DNA of 64,000 nucleotides from Musa acuminata AAA Group (lineage: Eukaryota > Streptophyta > Magnoliopsida > Zingiberales > Musaceae). The stretch's first letter is position 1; each line of letters begins with the position of its first letter. Positions 1 to 10,559 of this stretch are shown piece after piece. Made by a program: the position numbers and the translations under genes. Location: contig NC_088337.1 in assembly GCF_036884655.1 (NCBI RefSeq), positions 33,152,501 to 33,216,500 on the forward strand, in the 5' to 3' direction. The notes under the pieces are model-generated. The model made no database searches. It was given only the letters and a program-made list of their open reading frames with translations, and had not been told where the DNA came from.

Positions 1-1047
1 TGACACAACAGTAACTTTCATTTGCATTATTATCTACAGGTCATCGAAGACTTAGGCTTTTAAAAAAACATCATGAAGGATATTCAAGCTGTGAGCACAA
101 GGACACTGAAAGTGTAGAGGGAATTAGGCATTATGCCTTTTGACAAAGCTTTACACATCAAGTTCTAAACTTCCTAAGATTATAATAGTCAAATAAATGA
201 CACAAACCTTGAGATCTTTGACCAATTTAACATAAGAAAAATGCCTGCAGTTTATGATCACCATTCTTGGGACAGTATAGGCAAAGCCAAATGTTACTTA
301 CCCATTATGGAAATGTTGTGCTTCTTTTACTGTTATGATACCCTTCAATTAATCAAAGGTATAGCATGACAAGGGTTCTTTATTCGATTCAATATGTAAT
401 GATTTCACCTACAACACCAGTTAGCAGCCACAGAAATAGCCTCTCTACTTCTAAGGCTAAGGCTTCTTATGTCAACCCTCCCTAAAGCCTGCGTTGGTGA
501 GAAACTCATGTACTAGGTCCAATAACTAGTTAGTGGCCACAATCAAATCCACACTGTTTTTCATCATTATCTAAATATTTTCCAATCAAGTGGGGACTGG
601 ATAAAACAAGTAAAAAGAAAAAAAGAATACTAGACAAAGTTTACGGCCAGCTACTTCACTATTCCTAAGAAATCAAATCTTGTTAGTAAAGAGAATTTCT
701 AGAAAATCCAAAAGGCTAGTGGACGATAGCTTTATATTTTCGACTGAAGTTATCAAAAATGCAAGCCCTTCTGCAATTACCATAGGTTCAATAAGAATAG
801 ACAAGTATCATTCTCAACTAAATTTTGTTCCAGCAAAAAGGGTAAGTGCACAGCTACAGTGACAAACAATGATTTAACAACTCGGATCCAATTCTTCATA
901 ACCTGTTAATATCTACCTAGGTTTTATTGCATACAAAATCAATATAATTTCTTTACTAACTTAACTTGACTATTTATCTGCAATGTACTTTCTCTGTTTT
1001 AATTCACTTATGACAGAAAATAAAAGAGAGGTGCAGGCAGAAAATAC
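1..1047. other. Region with no recognisable exon downstream of the LRR exons
   Basis: This AT-rich stretch follows the last LRR exon of the minus-strand STRUBBELIG-like gene. I looked on the minus strand for the expected next exon (an LRR continuing with a VENNLFSGPIP-like motif) and for transmembrane or kinase exons, and found none I can support. It may be a long intron leading to exons left of the window, or the gene may be truncated here. Confidence 0.4.
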
Positions 1048-2316
1048 AAATCTTGGAGAGGAAGATCTTGTAGGACATCAAGAGTGCCAGATAGTTGATT
1101 ATTTTGGATGTGCCTGCACCAGAAAAGAGAAGCTGTAAACTAAAGTTCTTAAAACATGTGGAGTAGTTTTCAGTTACAAAAGAGTGAAAATTTACAATGT
1201 GGTGAGAGAAGACAAACTCTCCATAGATGGTGGAAGTGGGCCACTAAAATTGTTATCAGAGAGATCCCTGCATCAGCAGAAGTTTGTGAAAAATTAGTAT
1301 ACAGATGGCACAGAGTTCTATGATGAAGTGAGAGACTCCTACAAGTTTATGAGTCCAGTGAGAGTCTGGAAAGCATCAGGCAGTTCACCAGACAAGAGAT
1401 TGTTATTCAGTGACCTGAAGTAACAAAAATGAAAGAATGAAAAATCACACCAACAACGCTCCTCGCTGAAGCTTCACAGCACTGGGTGAACTCACATGTC
1501 TGATAGAAGTGTCAGTCCTGATAATGAACCTGGGATGCTTCCTGTGAACTTATTGGCTGAAAGAAAACTGTCACATGCAAATAAACCATGAAAGATTCAT
1601 CTAAACAATCATTGCTCTGAAATAAAGCATCTAAGAAAATCCAAAAGGCTAGGAGATTAACAACATACAACTTCCTTATCGTAATGGGTAAGCTCTCTGG
1701 TATCCTGCCACCGATTTGGTTATCACTCAGGTCCCTGAAATGATACATAAGATATTAAATGGTCAGCCATCAGTAAGCATGATGATTACGCATAACAGGT
1801 AAGGAATGTGATTTTTTCTAGCAAAAAAGAGAAAAGAAACAGATGAATCTTGCTGTTATGAAACTAGAGTTAACACTTACATTGTGATCAGTGAAGTAAA
1901 ATTTCCTAATTTATCACCCAATTCTCCTCCCAAATTTGCGCCATTGAGTATTCTATCAGTGCAGAAATCTATTAGATGAGGCAAACAAGTAGAAATGAGC
2001 ATAGTGACAGCTCTTGGAACTTTACATTGCAGATATGTTCGAGTTGACACACTGAACACCTTGCCAGTTATCATTGCAAGGGTCTCCACCAAATGCAGTC
2101 CATCCAGGAAGAAGAGGGAAGCCCAGTGCTAAATACAGGTAATTTATGGCATACACTGGAAGCAAAATCAAGTTGTAAGCACATAAAAACATTACATAGA
2201 TTTGATAGGCTCATAAGACACGAGAAATAAAGCATACCATCTTGTTCGTATGTGTAACCATGGGAAAATGTCACATAAAACAGCAGAGTCAGAACCAGAG
2301 CGAACCGAGGGAACAT
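1048..2316 (-). CDS. STRUBBELIG-receptor-family LRR protein, N-terminal exons only (partial or truncated)
   Basis: I assemble eight minus-strand exons: 2316-2238, 2155-2026, 1952-1881, 1734-1669, 1567-1496, 1414-1343, 1267-1196 and 1113-1048. Every junction after the first is in phase 2 and most exons are 66 or 72 nt, the classic one-LRR-per-exon layout. The product starts MFPRFALVLTLLFYVTFSHG, a likely signal peptide. The SRF-specific cap follows (LPGWTAFGGDPCNDNWQGV, then QCVNSNISA), and then about six LRRs with motifs such as ANLGGELGDKLGNFTSL, FFLSANKFTGSIP, LNNNLLSGELPDAF, DLSDNNFSGPLPPSM and NNQLSGTLDVLQDLPLQDL. STRUBBELIG-family proteins are plasma-membrane receptors with a proline-rich juxtamembrane region and an atypical kinase domain. 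Neither is seen here, so the kinase half either lies left of the window or is lost. About 209 codons are visible. The family call is firm; completeness is unknown. Confidence 0.85.
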
Positions 2317-3046
2317 CCTTGAATCCGTAGTTCCTAGTATATCTTTTCACCAAAATCGCATCTCCTGTAGTCATAAATCAAACAGAAATGAGTTCAATTT
2401 TAAGGAAACTAGGAGTGAATTCTTGGCGAAAATTACGAAAAAGAAAAATTCTAACAGAACCTCGTCGATACAATCTAAAAAGAGTTTCTAAATCCTTTTC
2501 TCGGCCATTCATGCTTATGAAGGGCTTCCACCCAATCAGCTTAAACAAATATTTTTTGCAGGACACCCAAACCTCTTTCCTACAGATTGCAATCACTCCG
2601 TTTCGGAAGCAAGATAGTTCGCCTACCCGCGACCTTCTCCTCACTTCACACTGAACCAAAACAAACTTCACCGATAAACCAACATATTCGATCCCACGGA
2701 GTTCACGTAGCGCAGCAAATACTTCCCAAGAATCGAAGAAAAAGCCCCCACAGAAGCAAAGAAACGAAGCAACGCGGGAACAAATTCCAAGAAACCCACA
2801 AATCCCCCAGAACCCGATCAAGAAAGCCTTACAAGAAAAGCCTGAAAGAATCGGACGAAATCAAATCCTTCGCGAGTGGACAAACTATCGAAACAGCCCG
2901 CCCAAAACAAACAACCACTAAGCCGGAAACGCAGTGCCAACAAACGCCGATAACAAAAAACAATGGTGTGCCAAGAAAAGATTACCCGAGTGAGAGCAAT
3001 AGAGACGAGACGAACCCAACGGAATACGTACCCCCTAAGATGATCA

Positions 3047-3048
<2 letters not shown>

Positions 3049-3084
<36 letters not shown>

Positions 3085-3107
3085 AATAAATAAATAAATA
3101 AAAATAA
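3049..3107. repeat. AAT / AAATA microsatellite
   Basis: About nine AAT units run directly into an AATA-type tract. This is a simple-sequence repeat in the upstream region of the LRR gene. It creates spurious Ile/Tyr/Asn homopolymer frames. Confidence 0.95.
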
Positions 3108-3259
3108 AGGGTCGGTGATAAAGAGGAAAGCGAAAGGATCGTAGGATGTGAGAGAGAATGGAATATGGAAGGCTTTTGAATTTTCTTTCCTTTTTTTCTT
3201 TTTCTTTTTTCTTTTTCCGCTTTGTGCACAGCTGATGATTCCACGCAGGGGAAATCAAT

Positions 3260-3322
3260 CGATACGGATCATGACGTGGCGTCATGTCGAACTCGTCATG
3301 CGATACGGATCATGACGTGGCG
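3260..3322. promoter_or_regulatory. Duplicated 22-bp segment carrying TGACGTGGC (ABRE/G-box-like) motifs
   Basis: A 22-bp sequence containing ATGACGTGGCG occurs at 3260-3281 and again at 3301-3322, exactly repeated with a 41-bp period. ACGTGGC is the core of ABA-response elements bound by bZIP factors, and TGACG is the as-1/TGA-factor core. The pair lies about 0.95 kb upstream of the LRR-gene start codon and downstream of the kelch gene. The regulatory role is inference. Confidence 0.45.
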
Positions 3323-3854
3323 CACACGGATCGCACTTACGGGGATCCGCCCGCCCCGTTTACGGGGACCATGGATTCGATTGAGTCTGGTTTGATCGGA
3401 CCGGCTTTTGCTGTCTTATAAATATAGTATTGATGCTAATTAAACGCGTGTAGTATATACACACACAATTATAATAATAATAATAATATTGCTAAAATCA
3501 AGAACACGAAACAATATAAATATTTATAAGGAAACGAACCAAAAATCCAGCCTTTATTTATAATTGATTGCGCTAAATTAGTTCCATCGTTTGTTTGATT
3601 CGATACATTCTCTTAATATGTCGGACGAACCTATGTACATATATAGTATGATATATGTCTGCACTCTGGAACAAAAGGGAAACAAGGGTGTGGAACAAAG
3701 AGTGCAGTGCATCTTATTCCACCAATTCATGTTCGTGATTATGTTGTATGGAGCTTCGGATCCTTTGTTACATACATTATCGGAGTATTGGCATGAGATT
3801 ACTCGAGCGAAGAACATGAATTAGCCACCGAAGAACCAAAGTCATTGTTTGGGT

Positions 3855-4952
3855 TTAGGAGAGTTGCACGACGCAGCAGTGGCTGCACAACTCCTTGTTC
3901 CCATCGGCCATTAAGGGCTCAAAGCTCGCCCATGCCTCCGCGGCCCCTGGTTCCGTGTCGAAGGCATGAGCCACCGTCATCGACCTCAGCTCGTCTCCCG
4001 CCTCGCGATATCCGGCCAAGAAGTAGAGGTGACCCCCGACCGGAGCCATGGTGAGGTACAGCCTCTCCAGCGAGCGCTCACGCGGGCCGGCGACGAGCGA
4101 CGACATGTCGTGCAGCTGCGACCGCTCGATGACGCTCCATATGTTGAGCTTCCCATCGTAGGTCTCGATGTGCCCCTTCCAATTGTTGAGGCAATCGCCG
4201 GAGCTGTACAGCCGGCCGTCCACCGCCACGATCTGGTTGGGTGGCACGTCCAGCTGCCACATCCCCGGCACGAGGTCCCACTCCCCCCGCTCCTCGTCGA
4301 ACACCTCCGCGGAGCTTCTCTCCACCACCGACGGCACCGTTCGGCTGCAGCCCTCCCGCTCGGCGAACCCCCCCACCACGTGGAACCTGCCCTCCCACGC
4401 CATGCCGACGCACTTGTACCTCAGGGCGCTCATGCCTGGGAGCGGCGTCCACTGGTCGCGCTCGGGGTCGTACACCTCGGCCGCCGACGTGCCCCGGGCG
4501 ACCGAGACCGTGAACTGGCCACCCGCTACGTAGATCCTCCCATTGCAGGGCGTGCACGCGAAGTCGAATCGCTGGAGGGCGAGCGGCGAGCACGGCGCCC
4601 ATTCTCCGGTCGCGACGTTGCACCGGAGCACGTCGGATCTCACAGCGACGTCCCTTTCCACCGAGCCCTCGGCATCGAGCACATTAAGGCAGAGCCTACC
4701 GCCGATGACGTAAACGAAGCCGCCGAGACACACCATGGCGAAGCCCTTCAGTATGTGGTTCCTGGGGAGCCCGGGAATCGCTCCGACGTGACCCAACGTG
4801 TTGTCGGCCGGGTTATAGGAATCCAGCCAGTTGGATACGGTGGTGCCAGTCGTCTCGTCTCGTCGGCAAAACGAGACGCAGATTCTGAAGCCGCTCGCCT
4901 GGTTCTCCGGCGGCACCGGCGGCGGAGGAGGAGGAGGAGATAAGGAGCCCAT
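3855..4952 (-). CDS. Kelch-repeat protein, 365 aa, intronless
   Basis: This is a single-exon, GC-rich gene. I chose the ATG at 4952 (MGSLSPPPPPPP) over the in-frame ATG at 5045, because the extra 31 residues are hydrophobic leader-like sequence unlike family members. After a Pro-rich start come kelch blades with the GG doublet and spaced Y/W residues: FVYVIGGRLCL, RIYVAGGQFTV followed by AAEVYDPERDQWTPLPGM, RFHVVGGFAERE followed by AEVFDEERGEWDLVPGM, RLYSSGDCLN followed by IETYDGKLNIWSVI, and HLYFLAGYRE. These predict a beta-propeller that binds protein partners. No F-box is visible at the N-terminus, although plant relatives are often annotated as F-box/kelch proteins. The exact subfamily and substrate are unknown. 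Confidence 0.85.
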   Translation of the reverse strand: MGSLSPPPPPPPVPPENQASGFRICVSFCRRDETTGTTVSNWLDSYNPADNTLGHVGAIPGLPRNHILKGFAMVCLGGFVYVIGGRLCLNVLDAEGSVERDVAVRSDVLRCNVATGEWAPCSPLALQRFDFACTPCNGRIYVAGGQFTVSVARGTSAAEVYDPERDQWTPLPGMSALRYKCVGMAWEGRFHVVGGFAEREGCSRTVPSVVERSSAEVFDEERGEWDLVPGMWQLDVPPNQIVAVDGRLYSSGDCLNNWKGHIETYDGKLNIWSVIERSQLHDMSSLVAGPRERSLERLYLTMAPVGGHLYFLAGYREAGDELRSMTVAHAFDTEPGAAEAWASFEPLMADGNKELCSHCCVVQLS

Positions 4953-5449
4953 CCAAAGAGGACCACAAAAGCTAAGATGGGTGAAGATCACGCTGGAAGT
5001 GGGGGAATTGGAGAGGTAGAAGAGAACCGAAGATATAGAGCACAAGTGACGGAAGGATCAAGGGGCGATGGTTTCCAGTTTCTCTGAGCCACACTCGAGA
5101 CAAAAGATGTCCTTGTAGAGCTAGCTAATCAAAAGGTGAGCGATGGAGGAGATAAAACTGTGTTCTGCAGAGGGATTAGGAATAGAATAAGGAGGCTCTA
5201 AGGATCAAGACCGTCTCTAGCGTTGTCTTTGTAATGGACAAGCAATCCTTGTTCTACGGCGAGGTCGGATATCACTGGAATATCCCCGGAAGGAGCTTTT
5301 TACGATGGAGAGTTTAATATTCATAGTAGATTAGTATTTGTATTTTTTTTATTTATAACCCATGCTAATAACTTTGAATAGAAAAAGTGTGGCCAAATAT
5401 TTTGTTTAAATTGTTTAATTAAATATTTGGCCAAAACAAAAGGTAGTTC

Positions 5450-6110
5450 TTTAGATTGGTTTATTGGAAATTAACATGAGTATAAATGAGTTACATTCTA
5501 TTGTATATTCAATCCAAAAATATTTTAGTTAAAAATATAATCATCCTAAACTCATAAAAAAATTAAAAAAATAATTTTATATATCTTACGATCATATGCT
5601 AATAATTTTAAAGAAATTTAGATTGGTTTGATGAAAATTAACTCGGATTATATTCGAGTCACATTCCATTATGGATTCAATAAAAAAATATCATATTTTA
5701 AAAATTAATCATCTTAAATTCATAAAAAATAAAAGAAAAATTACTAAACTTATTAGTTCTAGAGAAATTTAGATTTAGATGGAAATGATGAAAATTCAAA
5801 AGTTACATTCGGATTCAATCCAAAAAATAATCATATTTAAAAAATTCATTATCCTAAATTCATATAAAAATAAAAAAAATGATACTAAACATATTATCAT
5901 CTTACCCTAATAGTTCCAAAAATATTTAGATATATTTGATGAAAATTTAATGAATGATAATCAATCACCGATTCAACCCAAAAATATCTTATTTAAAAAT
6001 TTATTCATTCTAAACTCATAAAAAAAAATGACACTAAATAGCTTAGAATCATGTGCTGTTAGTTTTAGAGATATTTAAATTGATTTGATGAAAATATCTT
6101 AGTTACACTC
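5450..6110. repeat. Diverged ~155-bp tandem repeat, about four to five copies
   Basis: A composite unit recurs: a segment around AGATTGGTTTGATGAAAATTA, then GTTACATTCGGATTCAATCC, then AAAAATATCATATTT, then ATCATCCTAAATTCATAAAAA, then a run of A and ATACTAA. Recognisable copies begin near 5453, 5614, 5770, 5928 and 6075, so the spacing is about 155 bp. Copies differ by many substitutions and small indels, which points to an old satellite-like or transposon-internal array. Confidence 0.7.
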
Positions 6111-6292
6111 GGATTACATTCGTTCGTTCGTAGGTTCAACAAAGTTTGATCTAATTCGTTAAGATTAGTCTCGACCCAATCCAAAGAGATTAGATCCGAA
6201 TCAATTGGACCTAAATAGTAATGCTCAAATCGAACCAAACTAAGTTCTATAGCTTGAAAACTCTTATTCAAATGCATTATCAAAATAAAAAC

Positions 6293-6860
6293 TTGATGAG
6301 GGTAATAATGGCGATAAGACTCGGGTTGACGTCAGCTGCCCTAGATGACGTCTCGCGCCTCTGTTAACCTGACAACACCTAATCAATACGGACCGGAATA
6401 CTGACCGAGGCACATTAACATCCTGCTCAAGCTCGACCCTTCACGCTTGCCAACGTCGATGTCAGACGTTATCGGAAGTACGATCCTGCTCCCTACGAGC
6501 GGGTACATCAAGCAACGATAACCTTCACTATAAAAACACTCGCGCTCTGAAAAAAGGAGGAGGAGGAGGACAACAAAAAAATCCCCTGTGACTATTCACT
6601 AACTTGATCGTCGGAGGGGTCGGGCCGCGCTCTCCCGACTAGACTTGTGTGCAAGTGCGAAGACGGAGACCTCCCACTAAACGCCCAAGCGAGGAGCCCC
6701 TCTCGGAGGAAACGGTGGCCCCGTCCCGATCGGACCACCGCAGTCAGCCACCTCAACAGACTCAAGGGTCGTCCCAGGAAGATCCTCCACCATTCGGACT
6801 CGAACCAAGCCGCGTCGGTCCCGAGACCACGGCTTAAAGTTGTTTATACCAACAAAACTC
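6293..6860 (+). mobile_element. Probable LTR-retrotransposon remnant (solo LTR or LTR fragment)
   Basis: This GC-richer block has the layout of a plant Gypsy-type LTR. A TATA box (TATAAAA, 6539-6545) sits in CACTATAAAAACAC, followed about 60 bp later by CACTAACTTGATCGTCGGAGG, a motif common near the R/U5 region of such LTRs. The block ends near CCAACAAAACTCAAGAC. No gag-pol sequence flanks it and I could not fix TG...CA ends or a target duplication, so the limits are approximate. Confidence 0.55.
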
Positions 6861-7935
6861 AAGACAAGTTTTTTGCCGGATAAATTGCCCATGATGTTTT
6901 TAATGTCACGTCATCACGTTATCGATCTGATTTGAGTCGTTTTCCTTTAGGAAACTGTCATGCTTGAGAAGAAGATCTTCGTTCAAGGTGGTGAAGTGAT
7001 CCTTGCAGGACTACACTATCATCGAAGGCATGCGGAGAAAGATGACTTCGTCCGGATTAAACGAAAATATCGATCATATTATGATGGCTTCTCCTTTGAT
7101 TTTGAATCTTTCTTTCTTGTTTTCTCTTTCCATCGTTGTCATAGAGCAAAAATTTCCTGCAGGAACAAGGCAAATATTTTGTCTCCCTTTAGATTAGATT
7201 CTCCCGACCTACAAGTGACAAACACATCTAGCCAATACATCCTCAAAAGGCAAAGGCTGTGGATTCATTATCTGACATCAGATCGACTGGAGGCCTCCCT
7301 TCGAGTACAGAGCAGAACGAGGCGAATTTGACTCAGGGTGTCATTCAAATGGACGATCCTTAACAATCGACACCACTCTCTATGTATCTGCTGTAAACCA
7401 TGTGCAGATGATAGGGAAGAGGTTGCAACGAAGAGCAGAGTCATGGCGTGCGGCTGGGAATCAGAGAGAAGGATTCTTTCCTCAGGCGCGTCGCACCAAA
7501 GAGAATGAGACATGCTGTATCCGGATCGAAACCCAACTCTCGCAGGGAAATCCATATATGTCATGAGAAAGCTCTTACTTTTTACATGCCTTTAATGATA
7601 AGGACACTGTTTTCCTCTCTGCTGCTTCCCCTTGAATCGGACACAAGACAGCGGTGGATGATTTGATCCATCATAGAATGTAATCAACAGGAAGCAGCTT
7701 TCCGGATTAGAGAGAAGCAAAGAGATGGTTTGTGGCTAACATCCTGTGTCCTAATGGCTGCAGGCCATCTGACAAAGAAAACTGCTCCTTGACCGTCTTT
7801 CATGTTTCGGACTACCGAGAACGATAGCAAGATTCATACGTTCCAATTCAACCCTGGCTTTAACCTGCAGCCATTTCTTTCATCACCCCACTCTTAACGA
7901 GCGTGAAGCAGCAGAGACTCAGCTCAAACGTAAGC

Positions 7936-7987
7936 GAGAAGATCTACCGCATCGTTCTTCAGAGAAGATCTACCGCATCGTTCTTCA
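7936..7987. repeat. Exact 26-bp tandem duplication upstream of the small gene
   Basis: Two adjacent identical 26-bp units (7936-7961 and 7962-7987) contain AGATCTACCGCATCGTTC. They lie 52-103 bp before the ATG of the small protein gene at 8039, probably in its 5' leader. Confidence 0.9.
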
Positions 7988-8038
7988 GGTTCGTGGGAAA
8001 AGCTTCGGATCTCCAACTCGTGCGGTTGAGCATTAGGA

Positions 8039-8272
8039 ATGAGTAGGGCAGGGAGAGTGGCATGTGTGACCAACTGCGGTACGAGGCATCAGAGGAGCCT
8101 TCTCTGGAGAATCAGAACAAGGATTAGAAACGCCATTAGGAAGGGAAGCGGACCAAAAGTGAGGCTCCAGTATGATCCTTTCGAGTATGCCCTCAACTTC
8201 GATGATGGCTCGTATGGTTTGAACGAAGCGATCACCGACTTCCGAGATATCCGAAATCTGCAATGTGGATGA
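8039..8272 (+). CDS. Small plant-specific protein (77 aa) with YDPFEYALNFD motif
   Basis: This short, single-exon frame starts MSRAGRVACVTNCG, continues with a basic block RSLLWRIRTRIRNAIRK, then VRLQYDPFEYALNFDDGSYG and an acidic/polar tail. I recall the combination of an Arg-rich LLWRIR helix followed by F/L-x-YDPxxYALNFD from small uncharacterised angiosperm proteins of about 70-110 residues. No function is known to me. There is no signal peptide or membrane segment; the basic amphipathic helix could bind nucleic acid or membrane, but that is speculation. The family resemblance argues that this is a real gene rather than a chance frame. Confidence 0.7.
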   Translation: MSRAGRVACVTNCGTRHQRSLLWRIRTRIRNAIRKGSGPKVRLQYDPFEYALNFDDGSYGLNEAITDFRDIRNLQCG

Positions 8273-10559
8273 AATTAGAGCTGGCCTTAAGCTCTACATG
8301 CTGATCCAACCACCGCAAACTATGTGCTTCCGGTTGCCACCACCTCATCCTTTTAACTATAATCTGTATGTGCTTGTTTCAGTCTGTTCCCTGAAGTACA
8401 AGATGTTAGTGTTTATGAATCATGTAAAGGAGATTTGAACTTGAGCTGCTAAAACACATCTGCTCCCTGCATTTTAGTTGCATCACTTTGCTTTCTCATG
8501 CTGCTGCACGATGTTGGTCGTGAAGAACTCGAGGGATTACTAGTTGTGAATTCAATAACAAATAGACCGAGACACCATTTGCACAGAAATAAAAGAGGTT
8601 TTTTTATTCCAATCCCGTTAATATTAAGAGGAGGAAGAAGAGATCACTTGAAGTTTCTGCCAAATATCTTCGCTTTACCTTGCATCCCTCACGCACAACC
8701 ATTTTGAGAGGGCATTAGAGAGAGAGAGAGAGAGATCTGTTTCAGTTTCTTGCTTCAGAGAATTCAACCCCTCCATCTTCTCTATCATTTCTCTTCTCTT
8801 CAAAGCATGTGATGAAATATTTCATCTGTCTTTCATGCATTCGTGCCTTGGATGATGGCAAGGGTTGGACTCTGTAGCTTTCTCTCTATCCTCTCTGTCT
8901 TGAACATTAACTAACTTGGATCGATAAATCCGACATCGACGTCTCTTCTGAAAGTACTTTCCTTCACCATTCTACCTCCGGTCATCTCTTGAATTGCTGT
9001 GGAAGGCGAATCCGACTAACTTTGTGTTGTATGTGAGAAGCTACTTTGGCCTTTCTTTCGAAGGACAAGAAAAATAGATGTGAGATGTTTTGCAATTTCA
9101 TAAAATTAATTAACTAAGACGTGTGAAAATGGGCGCCATCATCTGCCAGATACAATGTCAATCTACCTCCCTGCCCAAGTAGGAATCTACTGTGCAAAGA
9201 AATGGCTGTTCTTTCATATGTAGATCGACCACCACTAGATTCTCAATACAGTCTACACTGATCATTTAATAACACTCACTAAGGACATCTAATTTGTCCC
9301 AATAGTCAGATAGAGTAGACTCTATGACATCATTGATATCTACTTTGGAACTCCTCAAACTGGAAAGTTCTCTCATGACAAATATGCTTGGAAGTTTCTA
9401 TCACGACTTGGGGTTTATTCTGCAACAGAAGGTGGCACTGCAGACGCAAGATTTACCTCCTCAAAATGTCGCATCACTGTTTTCAAGGTTCAGATTTATG
9501 TTTGTTTTTGAGTTAGATTCTAGTTTTAATAGATCGATCGCTTGAGTCGGTTCAGGTCGAGTGAAGTTTGGCTCTGTTTTTGGATGTATTCGAGTAAATT
9601 TTGTGATTGATTTCAGTTTTGCTCCGAAGTAAAAGCAAATGCAAACTCATAATATGGTCGAAGGGATTTCTTCACGAGTTCATGATGTTTGAAAGCTACA
9701 ATGCTTGGCGTACAAAAGCAGTGTGTGGAGTACAAATGCAGGTACTGTGATCTTCTTCTATCGTAGTTGGCATCCACCTCATAATAGCCTGTAAGTACAA
9801 GCTTAGCTAACTAAAGCTTTGCCCCTTAACCCATTCACATTCCAATCATATCTATCACAGCCCCAGAGGAACCCTTCATCCATGTCTGATGCAAGAAAAC
9901 CAAGATCAAGACCAATAATATTCCGCACCAAACGTTTGTCATCTGGTTCGAACCTCACAATCTTGCCTTGCCTTGTTCTCTGATCACCACATCAGATTTG
10001 TAGCACCGAGAGACAAGATCAACCATGGTGGTTGAGCAGAAAGTGAAGTGGTCCAGAGGGAAGGAAAAGTGAGGGGAAGAATATGATCCTAGTAAGAAGA
10101 GATCAAACTATCTGCCGAGCAAAAAAGGTGTACTTCTTCCTTTTGGCAGTAGCAAAGGAGATCACAAACAAAAAGGAGGGAGGGTGGAAGTCTCCTCCCC
10201 CAACACTATGGCCTCATTCAGCTCAACTCAGTAGTGTAGTACTGCTTCCATATATCCCACTACATCGTCCCAAGTATATCCATCCATGATCAGGCGTGAC
10301 ACTCTGAAGTGGGGTGCTATATCATGGAGCTCCCACCCATCCTAAGCTTTCCAACCTTTTCACTCCCAATTCCTAATGTCAACCACACCACCCTAATCCA
10401 AGTTACAATGCACTCCATCATCTCCCTCTCCCACAAAAGGCCACACTATTCCCTCCCTTTAATGTTTCCTCTGAGGCCAGCAACTTGCAACAAGCCAAGA
10501 GCATCACCTCGGTGATGACCACTGCTTCCTGTTGTGGCCTGCGCCACCTCGTGTCGGCT
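8273..10559. other. Intergenic region between small gene and SAM decarboxylase
   Basis: This contains the 3' flank of the small gene, a GA microsatellite (8718-8735) and the 3' flank of the minus-strand SAM decarboxylase. Frames at 8498-8707, 9324-9545, 10083-10289 and 10309-10515 look non-coding. I see nothing else. Confidence 0.5.
8718..8735. repeat. (GA)n microsatellite
   Basis: About nine GA units downstream of the small protein gene. Confidence 0.9.

Larger units (their letters stand above)
2317..3854. other. Intergenic and 5' region of the LRR gene
   Basis: This holds the presumed 5' leader and promoter of the minus-strand LRR gene. It contains an AAT/AATA microsatellite and a duplicated ACGTGGC-containing segment, listed separately. 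Long open frames on the minus strand (2378-2821 and 2818-3285) are low-complexity or Cys/Phe-rich and match no family I know, so I do not call them genes. Confidence 0.5.
4953..8038. other. Intergenic repeats between kelch gene and small protein gene
   Basis: The segment holds the kelch-gene promoter side (about 4953-5300), an AT-rich decayed tandem array (5450-6110), an LTR-like GC-richer remnant (6300-6860) and the upstream region of the small gene at 8039. Short frames at 6065-7666 in several phases show no family resemblance. Confidence 0.5.

Noticed and set aside
2378..2821. Open frame of 147 codons on the minus strand upstream of the LRR gene
   Set aside because: Composition is Cys/Phe/Arg-rich without any family motif, and it lies where the LRR gene leader and promoter are expected.
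2818..3285. 155-codon minus-strand frame
   Set aside because: Driven by microsatellites (Ile and Tyr runs, Lys/Glu runs); no protein-like sequence.
3966..4943. Plus-strand frame of 325 codons
   Set aside because: Antisense shadow of the GC-rich kelch gene; repeats of Arg at its end reverse the Pro run of the real protein.
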